This document shows, piece after piece, positions 8,610 through 15,709 of a stretch of DNA of 33,476 nucleotides. The translations under genes were made by a program, and so were the position numbers. The notes below the pieces were generated by a model that ran no database searches, was not told where the DNA came from, and saw nothing but the letters and a program-made list of their open reading frames with translations. The stretch covers positions 1-33,476 of the forward strand of contig JAWXBP010000201.1 in the NCBI GenBank assembly GCA_034440135.1, given 5' to 3'. Numbering within the stretch: position 1 is the stretch's first letter; each line of letters opens with the position of its first letter. This DNA comes from Planctomycetia bacterium (GTDB taxonomy: Bacteria; Planctomycetota; Planctomycetia; Pirellulales; JALHLM01).

Positions 8610-8782
8610 GAGTTTGAAGTTTTCAGTGTTCAGTGAGAGCGCGTTGTGGCACGGTCTCCCGACCGTGCCACTCGGCCGACCGAAGGTCTCCCATGCCGCA
8701 TCCGCGCAACGTGGCACGGTCGGGAGACCGTGCCACAACAAATCATTCGCGCCGAAAACTGAACACTGAAAACTTCAAACTC
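8610..8782. repeat. Nested double inverted repeat
   Basis: The outer arms 8610-8634 and 8758-8782 are exact 25-base reverse complements (containing TTTTCAGTGTTCAGT). Inside them the arms 8643-8671 and 8711-8739 are exact 29-base reverse complements (containing GGCACGGTCTCCCGACCGTG). The inner arm is itself partly palindromic. The element fills most of the 292-base gap between the start of acs and the 3' end of cheB. A simple AGTTTGA repeat precedes the left outer arm. It could terminate cheB transcription in from the right; no protein is encoded. Confidence 0.85.
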
Positions 8783-8788
8783 GAATCG

Positions 8789-9913
8789 TCAAACTGCCGC
8801 GGCTACACGGCCCCACAACTTCTGCACCTGCGTCATGATCGTCGTCGCGCCCTGGTCAAGATGAAACTGGCGATCGACGTGTCCTTCGAGTTGGGCGACT
8901 TTGTTCATGCCGTAGACGTCGCTGCTTTCGGCGTCTTGTCCGAGGACATAGCCGCCCGCGGCGCGGATCGCCCCGCAGCCGTCGGAACCGTCGCGGCCCA
9001 TGCCGGTCATGATCACGCCCAGGCAGCGGTCGCCGTAAATCGCCGAAGCGCATTTCATCATCACGTCCACGCTCGGCTTGTGCCCACTGACGGTGTCGCC
9101 ATCGGTGACGTGACAGCGGACTTCGCGACCGAGTTTCTTTAACTCCAGGTGCGAACCGCCCGGCGCCACGTAAGCGCAGTTCGGTTTCAATACGTCTCCC
9201 GTCGCGGCCTCTTTGATCGTGAGGGACGACATCGCGTTCAATCGCCATGCGAAGGCTTTGGTGAACTGCGCCGGCATATGTTGCACGATCACCAGCGGCG
9301 GCAATGGCCCCCGCAGCGTCTCGAACAATTGCGTCAGCGCCGGCGGTCCCCCGGTCGAGATACCGAGCGCGATGCACTTATCCGCCAACTCGACGTCCGC
9401 ATGCGGGACCGCCGCTGCCGCCAACGGCAATTTAGGCGGAGCAATGGCCGCAGCCACTTGACGCTTGGCGGCGCGTGCGCGGCGGATCTCGATGATCTTC
9501 TTCACATCTGTGCCAGCCACGGCGCGGATCTTGCGCAACAATTCCTCGCGCAAGTGCGCACTCGTCGTCGGCCCGACGCCGTCCGGCTTGGCAATGTAAT
9601 CCATTGCGCCGCGGTCGAGCGCATCCAGCGTCGTGTTCGCTCCCAATTGAGTGAGCGAACTGACCATCAACACCGGCAACGGATGTTTCTTGAGAATCTC
9701 TTCCAGCGTTTCCAAGCCGTTCTTACGCGGCATCTGGACGTCGAGCGTCACCACATCCGGGTGCAACTTATCGAGCAACCGGAGCGCCTCGTCGCCATCG
9801 CGCGCAGTGCCCGCCAGTTCCATTCCGGGCGTTTCGCGGATGAAGTCCGAAATCATCTCGCGCATCAGCGCGGAATCGTCCACCACTAGCACACGAATGA
9901 CGCGGCCGGACAT
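8789..9913 (-). CDS. cheB: Chemotaxis response regulator protein-glutamate methylesterase CheB
   Basis: The 374-residue protein has an N-terminal receiver domain (residues 5-125) with the acidic pair D12-D13, phospho-acceptor D58 in TLDVQMP and K109 in AKP. A linker of about 50 residues leads to the C-terminal methylesterase domain with the catalytic triad S186 (GISTGG), H212 (QHMP) and D308 (GMGRDGSDG). CheB removes methyl groups from, and deamidates, chemoreceptor glutamates and glutamines when phosphorylated by CheA. A GAGG six bases before the ATG supports the start. No cheA, cheR, cheW or receptor gene is in this window, so its partners must lie elsewhere. The divergent oxidoreductase gene is unrelated in function. 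Confidence 0.93.
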   Translation of the reverse strand: MSGRVIRVLVVDDSALMREMISDFIRETPGMELAGTARDGDEALRLLDKLHPDVVTLDVQMPRKNGLETLEEILKKHPLPVLMVSSLTQLGANTTLDALDRGAMDYIAKPDGVGPTTSAHLREELLRKIRAVAGTDVKKIIEIRRARAAKRQVAAAIAPPKLPLAAAAVPHADVELADKCIALGISTGGPPALTQLFETLRGPLPPLVIVQHMPAQFTKAFAWRLNAMSSLTIKEAATGDVLKPNCAYVAPGGSHLELKKLGREVRCHVTDGDTVSGHKPSVDVMMKCASAIYGDRCLGVIMTGMGRDGSDGCGAIRAAGGYVLGQDAESSDVYGMNKVAQLEGHVDRQFHLDQGATTIMTQVQKLWGRVAAAV

Positions 9914-10189
9914 GAGCTGCCTCGGAAAGTTGCTCGGAACCAGGAAATGCCGTGGGGGATGAGGAAACTTAGCTCAGGTCTACGCACCAACTTGGGGGCC
10001 CTTGAGCAATACAGGCCCAATTTGCGGAACACCGTAGCGGACATCCGTCGCGTCGTCCGGCGTTACCCCTACTGGCGGTCGCTCCGGTCTATCCCTACCC
10101 CCGACTCACTCCCTGTTAGTGGCATCCCCTAGTCGGTATGTTCGAGCGAAAGCACGCAATACCCATCACGAACCTCACCTCGTTACCGC

Positions 10190-11449
10190 ATGGCAGTCGA
10201 TACTCCCGCCCGCATCGCCATTCTCGGCGCCGGTCCGATCGGACTCGAAACGGCCTTGTACGCGCGGTTTCTTGGCTACGACGTCGACATCTATGAGCGC
10301 GGGCGAGTTTGCGAACATATCCGCCGTTGGAGCCACGTGCGGATGTTCAGCCCGTTTGGCCTGAACGCCTCGCCGTTGGGGATCGCGGCCCTCGTGGCGC
10401 AAGAGCCAACCTGGCGAGTGCCTGCGGCCGACGCTTTGCTCACCGGAGCTGAGTTTTTGGAGCAATACCTGCTCCCCTTGGCGTCCAGCGACCTGATCGA
10501 AGATTACTTGCACCTGGAAACGGAAGTGCTAGCGATCGCCAAGACGGAAGCGCTCAAGGGCGAGCTCTTCCAGCAGGAGGAACGCGGCGACGAGGATTTT
10601 CGCTTGCTTGTGCGCGACAAGTCCGGCGCCGAGCGCTACGCCGAGGCCGACGTGGTAATCGACGCCACGGGCGTTTTCGGCCAGCCCAATTCCCTCGGCC
10701 CGGGAGGGCTGCCTGCTTTGGGCGAGCGCGATGGGGCGGATCAACTGGAACGCGGCCTGCCCGACGTGCAGGGAGCGGACCGAGTGCACTTTGCGGAAAA
10801 GCACGTGGCCGTGATTGGCGAAGGCTTCTCCGCGGCGACCAACGTGATCGCGCTGACGGAACTAGCCAAGCGCTATCGCCAGACTCGTGTCACTTGGATC
10901 ACCCGCTCGTCCGGGCACGGCGAGGGACCCATGCGGCGTATTGCGAACGATCAACTACCGGAGCGCGACCGCATCGCCGCCACGGCAAATGCGCTCGCGA
11001 ATTCAGACCAGGTCGCGTGGTTGCCGGAAAGCGTCGTCCGAGCCGTGAGTCGCTCCAACGAAAACGGTACGTGGGCGCTGCAACTCGCCGGCAGCGCGAC
11101 GCAGGAATTGGTCGTCGATCAGGTCATCGCCAACGTCGGCTATCGGCCCGACAGCGCGATTTACCGAGAACTGCAAGTCGATGAGTGCCCGGCTACGGAC
11201 GGCCCCGCGCGATTGTCCAGCATGTTGACGGCGCAAGGCGCTACGGATTGCCTCTCCGTTACCGCCGGCGTCCCGGACTCGCTGCTCACCTCGGAACCGA
11301 ACTTCTACGTGCTCGGCGCCAAGAGCTATGGCCGAAGATCGAACTTCCTGCTCCTCAACGGCATTCGCCAGATCCGCGAGCTGTTCAAGATCATCGGCGA
11401 CCGCGACTCGCTCGACCTCTACAAAACCATTGGCGGCGTGCAGTTGTGA
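10190..11449 (+). CDS. FAD-dependent oxidoreductase, flavin monooxygenase-like
   Basis: The 419-residue protein begins with a dinucleotide-binding motif (IAILGAGPIGLETALYARFL, residues about 9-28) for FAD. A second Rossmann-type glycine motif (VAVIGEGFSAATNVIAL, about residues 205-221) would bind NAD(P)H. An ATG-type motif (VVIDATGVFGQPNSLG) lies between them. The C-terminus has YVLGAKSYGRRSNFLLLNG, comparable to the FAD-contacting end of flavin monooxygenase and thioredoxin-reductase-like enzymes. Redox-active CxxC is absent, so it is not a thioredoxin reductase. The substrate is unknown. The gene ends 21 bases from the end of convergent fabF; no clear ribosome-binding site precedes the ATG. 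Confidence 0.8.
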   Translation: MAVDTPARIAILGAGPIGLETALYARFLGYDVDIYERGRVCEHIRRWSHVRMFSPFGLNASPLGIAALVAQEPTWRVPAADALLTGAEFLEQYLLPLASSDLIEDYLHLETEVLAIAKTEALKGELFQQEERGDEDFRLLVRDKSGAERYAEADVVIDATGVFGQPNSLGPGGLPALGERDGADQLERGLPDVQGADRVHFAEKHVAVIGEGFSAATNVIALTELAKRYRQTRVTWITRSSGHGEGPMRRIANDQLPERDRIAATANALANSDQVAWLPESVVRAVSRSNENGTWALQLAGSATQELVVDQVIANVGYRPDSAIYRELQVDECPATDGPARLSSMLTAQGATDCLSVTAGVPDSLLTSEPNFYVLGAKSYGRRSNFLLLNGIRQIRELFKIIGDRDSLDLYKTIGGVQL

Positions 11450-11470
11450 GTCGCGTCGCCGTCTTTGCTG

Positions 11471-12748
11471 TCACATCTTCGACACAATCAGCGTGATGTT
11501 CTGGCCGCCGAAGCCGAAGCTGTTGGAGAGGGCGTGTTGGCACTTCGCCTGTCGGGCCTCGTTCGGGATGTAGTCGAGGTCGCAGTCGGGGTCGGGAGTC
11601 TCGTAGTTCGTCGTCGGCGGCAGGACTTGGTCACGGAGGGCAAGCAGGCAGATGATCGCTTCGGTTGCCCCGGCGGCTGCGATCAGATGGCCCGTCATGC
11701 TCTTGGTGCTGGAGACCGGAATCTTGTACGCCTGGGCGCCGAAGGCTTGCTTGATAGCCAGCGATTCGACGCGATCGTTCACCGCGGTGCTAGTGCCGTG
11801 GGCGTTGATGTAGTGAATCTGCTCGCCGTTGAGCTTGGCGTCCTGCAGGGCCATCTTGATGCAACTGATCGCGCCACGCCCTTCGGGATGCGTATCCGTG
11901 ATGCGAAAGGCGTCGGCCGTGGAGCCGTAGCCGGTGAGTTCGCCGTAGATCTTCGCGCCGCGGGCTTTGGCGCGCTCGTATTCTTCGAGCACGACCATCG
12001 AAGCCCCTTCGCCGAGCACAAAGCCGTCGCGATGCATATCGAACGGGCGCGACGCTTTCGTGGGATGTTCGTTGTTGGTGCTGAGGGCCGTGAGTAAATT
12101 GAAGCCCGTCACGCCGAACGGGTGAATCATGCTGTGCGCGCCGCCGGAGAGCATCACGTCGGCTTCGCCACGGCGGATGATTTCGCTGGCCTCACCGATC
12201 GCCTGGCTGCTTGCTGCGCAGGCCGTGAGGCAATTCGAGTTCGGTCCCTGGGCGTCGAACAGCGAGGCCAGATGCCCGGCCGGCATGTTCGGCTCTTGCT
12301 CCAGTTCGGAGATGGGATGCATCTCGCGCAGGCCGGTCTGCGTGAACTTGACCATGTCAAGCTGGTCGCCGTCTTCCATCGCGGCGAGCATCATCTTGGT
12401 GAAGCGGCCGAAATCCTGCTGGCCTTCGCCGCAGCCGAGGTACACGCCGAACCGCGTCGGATCGATCGACTGGTCCAGCACGCCGGCGTCCCCCACCGCT
12501 TGCTTCGCGGCGCCGACCGCGAAATGCGTGTGGCGACCTTGATAGCGCCAGCGCTCCGGGTCTTCTCCCACATCCGCGATGGACCAGTTGCGGACCTCGG
12601 CGGAGATCTTGGTCGGAAAGTTACTGGCGTCGAACAACGTCGTGTAGCCGACGCCGGAAGCGCCTCGCTGCAGATTCTGCCACAGCTCCTCGATCTTGGT
12701 CCCCAGAGGAGTGACGCAGCCCATGCCAGTGATCACGACGCGACGCAT
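11471..12748 (-). CDS. fabF: Beta-ketoacyl-ACP synthase II
   Basis: The 425-residue condensing enzyme elongates acyl chains with malonyl-ACP in type II fatty-acid synthesis. The start MRRVVITGMGCVTPLG at 12748 matches the family; the frame is open to 12844, but that extension comes from repeat DNA. The nucleophile is C177 (SNCLTACAAS), and the catalytic histidines are H317 (NAHGTSTAVND) and H354 (SMTGHLIAAAGATEA). The C-terminal SNSFGFGGQNITLIV is diagnostic. It lies downstream of the FabZ-like gene on the same strand, separated by 122 bases that hold a GATGAATGATGAA inverted repeat. An acyl carrier protein gene is not visible. Confidence 0.93.
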   Translation of the reverse strand: MRRVVITGMGCVTPLGTKIEELWQNLQRGASGVGYTTLFDASNFPTKISAEVRNWSIADVGEDPERWRYQGRHTHFAVGAAKQAVGDAGVLDQSIDPTRFGVYLGCGEGQQDFGRFTKMMLAAMEDGDQLDMVKFTQTGLREMHPISELEQEPNMPAGHLASLFDAQGPNSNCLTACAASSQAIGEASEIIRRGEADVMLSGGAHSMIHPFGVTGFNLLTALSTNNEHPTKASRPFDMHRDGFVLGEGASMVVLEEYERAKARGAKIYGELTGYGSTADAFRITDTHPEGRGAISCIKMALQDAKLNGEQIHYINAHGTSTAVNDRVESLAIKQAFGAQAYKIPVSSTKSMTGHLIAAAGATEAIICLLALRDQVLPPTTNYETPDPDCDLDYIPNEARQAKCQHALSNSFGFGGQNITLIVSKM

Positions 12749-12820
12749 GAGGTTGGTTGCCTGGACCTGGTTTCGAGGGAAAGCGGCGCCGAAGAGCTGA
12801 TCAAATGATGAATGCAGAAC

Positions 12821-12879
12821 GATGAATGATGAACAATCTCGCACGCATTCTGTTCATCATTCTGAATTCATCATTCATC
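12821..12879. repeat. Inverted repeat of TTCATCATTCATC type
   Basis: GATGAATGATGAA (12821-12833) is the exact reverse complement of TTCATCATTCATC (12867-12879). A second pairing, GAATGATGAAC (12824-12834) with GTTCATCATTC (12852-12862), is possible inside it, so alternative hairpins can form. The right arm covers the stop codon of the FabZ-like gene (12871-12873). Low-complexity text of this kind is the third arm class seen in the window. Confidence 0.75.
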
Positions 12880-13404
12880 TTTCGCCTTGCGTCTCAACGC
12901 CTCCAGCCCCGGGGGATACGGCAACAGGTTGCCGTCTGCGCCGCGGCCGACGTCGAAGACGCCGAGGAGTTTGAGCGTGAAGACGAAGTTCTTCGGCTCG
13001 AAGGAGCGGCGTTGACGGCCAGCGTCATTCAGATGGGCGAAGACGATTTCACCCTCCGCTTGCAGCCGATCGCCGACGTGACTAGTGACGTGTACCATCG
13101 CGCCGTCGTCTTGAATGTACTCGATCGTGGCCGTGTAGGTCAGCGTCTCGCCGGGGCGCGCCGGGCCGTGGAAAGTCAACTTGGGGATTTTGGCCAGGAT
13201 GACCTTTTCCTCAAACGCCCGGGCCTCGCCGACCAGCAGCCCGCCGGTCTGGGCCAGCCCCTCGATGATCAGCGACCCCGGCATCACGGGGTAGCCCGGG
13301 AAATGGTCGTGAAGGTGCTCTTCGGCGAGGGAAAGATTCTTGATCGCCACCGCGCGCCGCCCGCTCTCGAACTCGGTAAAGCGGTCGATCCAGATCCAAC
13401 GCAT
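12871..13404 (-). CDS. fabZ: FabZ-like 3-hydroxyacyl-ACP dehydratase
   Basis: The 177-residue hot-dog-fold protein carries the signature HDHFPGYPVMPGSLIIEGLA with the catalytic pair H34 and E48. This corresponds to the active-site His and Glu of FabZ, which dehydrates 3-hydroxyacyl-ACP to trans-2-enoyl-ACP. It is about 30 residues longer than usual FabZ (about 145); the C-terminal extension (KNFVFTLKLLGVFDVGRG and a basic tail) has no motif I know. fabF follows on the same strand, which supports a role in fatty-acid or related lipid synthesis. A FabA or specialised hydroxyacyl-ACP dehydratase role is an alternative. No clear ribosome-binding site is seen before the ATG. Confidence 0.8.
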   Translation of the reverse strand: MRWIWIDRFTEFESGRRAVAIKNLSLAEEHLHDHFPGYPVMPGSLIIEGLAQTGGLLVGEARAFEEKVILAKIPKLTFHGPARPGETLTYTATIEYIQDDGAMVHVTSHVGDRLQAEGEIVFAHLNDAGRQRRSFEPKNFVFTLKLLGVFDVGRGADGNLLPYPPGLEALRRKAKDE

Positions 13405-13474
13405 AGGGGGCGAATCGAGTAACGGAGAGGAATACCGGGCCGGCGGCCCGAGCTAGACGTCGTCGTCGAAGTTC

Positions 13475-13540
13475 AAGCCCAGGGAAGGCCACCGATGACT
13501 TTCGCCGATAGGACCGACTTCGAGGGCCTTCCCTGGGCTT
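13475..13540. repeat. Inverted repeat with AAGCCCAGGGAAGGC arms, copy 1
   Basis: The arms 13475-13490 and 13525-13540 are perfect 16-base reverse complements with a 34-base loop. The same arm sequence forms the hairpin at 30931-30995. Here it sits between tRNA-His and the FabZ-like gene on the minus strand, with no T-run on either side. Confidence 0.8.
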
Positions 13541-13569
13541 AAAGCGCGGTTCTCGTCCAAATCTGCGTC

Positions 13570-13576
13570 AAAAAAG
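13570..13576 (-). terminator. T-run after tRNA-His
   Basis: On the minus strand a C and six T follow the tRNA discriminator base immediately. There is no separate hairpin; the acceptor/T-arm stem may serve as one. Confidence 0.4.
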
Positions 13577-13651
13577 GGTGGCTAACGGGGCTCGAACCCG
13601 TCACCTCTGGAACCACAATCCAGCGCTCTAACCAACTGAGCTATAGCCACC
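13577..13651 (-). tRNA. tRNA-His (anticodon GTG)
   Basis: The minus strand folds into a complete cloverleaf: acceptor GTGGCTA (13650-13644) with TAGCCAC (13584-13578), a D arm with AGCTCAGTTGGTTAGAGC, an anticodon arm CTGGA-TTGTGGT-TCCAG with anticodon GTG, and a T arm with GGGTTCGAGCCCC. The base before the acceptor is G (G-1, 13651) and the discriminator is C73 (13577), the pair that identifies tRNA-His. The 3' CCA is not encoded. A run of six T follows on the minus strand (13575-13570). Confidence 0.96.
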
Positions 13652-13669
13652 ATCTGTGCGAAGTCCTTC

Positions 13670-13697
13670 AATATAGGAAGGAGAGGCGATGGGTCAA
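13670..13697 (-). promoter_or_regulatory. Sigma-70-like promoter for tRNA-His
   Basis: On the minus strand a -35 box TTGACC (13697-13692) and a -10 box TATATT (13675-13670) are separated by 16 bases. Transcription would begin about 10-14 bases before the tRNA 5' end at 13651. Confidence 0.6.
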
Positions 13698-13750
13698 GAC
13701 GGTTCGGGGCATGGTCGCGCGGCCCTCCTGTGGCAATCACCCGGCGTGAT

Positions 13751-14035
13751 CTATCCCGGAATCCAAATCTTCCGCGCCTGAATCAACTCGCAGCCAAGCG
13801 GCAGGGACAACTCCGTCGACGACGTCGTGAAAAAGGCGAGGCCTTTGTAGCTCGACAGGTACTGATAGTTGGTACTGAAAAACCCGCCCGTAGCCTGCAC
13901 CACCAGCGGCTCCTGCTGCCGTCGGAGGATGTCCAGGAATGCCTCGGGTTCGACACGGACGATCACGCCCGAGGCTTTGATCGCTTGCGCCCTCGCGGCG
14001 GCAGCGGCCGCCCCTGCACTTGCACCGGCACTCAT
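13751..14035 (-). CDS. Small protein of unknown function, 94 residues
   Basis: The ATG at 14035 is preceded by AAGGAG at eight bases, a strong sign of real translation. After an alanine-rich start (residues 1-20) the protein reads as a compact alpha/beta unit: VIVRVEPEAFLDILRRQQEP, then VVQATGGFFSTNYQYLSSYK, and ends in ELIQARKIWIP. I think similar short proteins occur in other planctomycetes, but cannot check. No catalytic motif or signal peptide is visible, so it is probably cytoplasmic. It is monocistronic between tRNA-His and the PEP-CTERM gene. Confidence 0.75.
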   Translation of the reverse strand: MSAGASAGAAAAAARAQAIKASGVIVRVEPEAFLDILRRQQEPLVVQATGGFFSTNYQYLSSYKGLAFFTTSSTELSLPLGCELIQARKIWIPG

Positions 14036-14196
14036 CGCGAACGCTCCTTACGCCGAATGGCTATGCGCACGAGTCGGAATTGCCTTGGTCAGCGACAATC
14101 CCCGAGTGGCCGGCGCAGTATAGCGGCCCGGAACAAGTCCAGGCAATCAATTCGATATTCTCGGTGATGGCTGAAAACCCCACCGAAACCCGTCGG

Positions 14197-15531
14197 CTAG
14201 GTGCGTTCAGGGCGTGACTTCCAATACCGCCGGCCAACCAATACGCCGCAGCCGATGGCAGCCAGGGCGATCGAACCGGGTTCGGGGTTGTTGATGGTGA
14301 AATGTACGTCTTCGACGCCGAACGATTGCAACCCAGGGTCGAGCACGGCACCCAGGGCGTTGCCATACGTCAACTCGATGCGATCGATGAATTGATCGAA
14401 TCTTACGATGGCGCCATGCGGCCCATCCGCAGGCACACCCGTCAGGACATTGCCGTCGACAAGTACGCCCCGGCTGATCAACAGCGGCGCCACTTCCACG
14501 TTGCCGAGGAAGCCGCGGACCGCAACCTGATCGGCAAAGCCAGCCAGTTCCTCGGTCGCCAAACGCTGGCTGATCTCTTGGAGACCAAACTCCACATCGG
14601 TGACGACGCGCGAAAACTCGAGCGTGGCGGTGACCGTTTGACTAGCGTCTGTGAAGTCCATCGGGATTAGCAGGCCATGCTCTCGAAGCCGCTCGCCCGA
14701 ATCAAGCGGCCAGATATCCGGACCGCCGAAGTGTTCGTTCGGCGGGAACATCGTGTCGCCAGTGAAGGAGACGTCGACGTTGATGTTCTTGAGCCGGAAG
14801 GTCTGGTTGCGCGCGGCGGGATCGGTCCAATTGACCGCCTCCCAATCGAGCACGCGCAGGTTCTGATGATTCGCCGGCATCCCAAGTTGAATTTCTCCAA
14901 GCACCACGGGATCCGTGACGGCGACGAGCATTTTGTCGTCATCATAAATGCTGAATGCCTTGTCTGCGACGTTGTATTCGGGACGCAGCATTGCCGGCTG
15001 CGCGCCATTCCGATCGATGTAGGTCGACCCAATGTAAACCGGCCCTTCCTGGCCGATGCGATAACGCTGGTCCACCGCGGGATCGCCGAAGTCGCGGGGA
15101 AAGAGCCCCACAAAGACGCTGCGCAAGTCGGAATTCGACGGGCCGATGTCGGCGTTGTCATCCCACTTGGGAACCAGACCATCGGGACCCTCTTCAATGG
15201 CAATTAAGGATGTGTCGGGCCTCCAACGGGTCCGGATCGCGTTTTGCTGGAGCCGGAACAAGTCAACGTTGAAGACCAGATTGCCGAAACCAAGTTGGTT
15301 TTCTTGCAGATCAGCGATCTCGAAGAAGTAGTCGACCTTTACCGTCAGTGGCACGCTCTGCAATTCGTGGAGGCTCGGCGTTTCGCCTGCCGGAAATGGC
15401 AATAGGTCCCGTTGAAGGATTTCGGAGACGACCGGCGTCAACGTCAATTCTGCAGCGGCCGCGCGCTGGGCAGCGAACGGGAGAACAAGAGCGGCGCAGC
15501 AAATAACTAGGCGGGCGCGAAAGCAGGTCAT
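14197..15531 (-). CDS. PEP-CTERM sorted surface protein
   Basis: The 444-residue protein has an N-terminal signal peptide (LVICCAALVLPFAAQRAAAA, about residues 8-27) and a C-terminal sorting signal: PEP at 416-418, a short hydrophobic helix (SIALAAIGCGVLVG) and the basic tail RRYWKSRPER. PEP-CTERM proteins are processed by an exosortase and sent to the cell surface or extracellular matrix. The body is rich in beta-strand sequence and has no enzymatic motif that I recognise. I chose the ATG at 15531, which has AGG about ten bases upstream; a TTG at 15549 is the alternative. No exosortase gene lies in this window. Confidence 0.82.
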   Translation of the reverse strand: MTCFRARLVICCAALVLPFAAQRAAAAELTLTPVVSEILQRDLLPFPAGETPSLHELQSVPLTVKVDYFFEIADLQENQLGFGNLVFNVDLFRLQQNAIRTRWRPDTSLIAIEEGPDGLVPKWDDNADIGPSNSDLRSVFVGLFPRDFGDPAVDQRYRIGQEGPVYIGSTYIDRNGAQPAMLRPEYNVADKAFSIYDDDKMLVAVTDPVVLGEIQLGMPANHQNLRVLDWEAVNWTDPAARNQTFRLKNINVDVSFTGDTMFPPNEHFGGPDIWPLDSGERLREHGLLIPMDFTDASQTVTATLEFSRVVTDVEFGLQEISQRLATEELAGFADQVAVRGFLGNVEVAPLLISRGVLVDGNVLTGVPADGPHGAIVRFDQFIDRIELTYGNALGAVLDPGLQSFGVEDVHFTINNPEPGSIALAAIGCGVLVGRRYWKSRPERT

Positions 15532-15709
15532 GGAGGGCCTCGGTTCCAAGAAATCAAAAGGATTGACCAGCGCGCGGGTATGGTATCACACGCCTGCGGA
15601 AAACGGAAATTAAATGTCGGTTGTTTTCGTGAGCGACGCCATGCTTGCGAGCGGCTGCGGGCCGCGCTCATAATGCGTTCCTCACCATTCCTGAATTGAG
15701 GCGCCCGCC

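Noticed and set aside
12749-12844. N-terminal extension of FabF
   Set aside because: The extra 32 codons come from TTCATCATTC-type repeat DNA; the conserved start MRRVVITG is at 12748.
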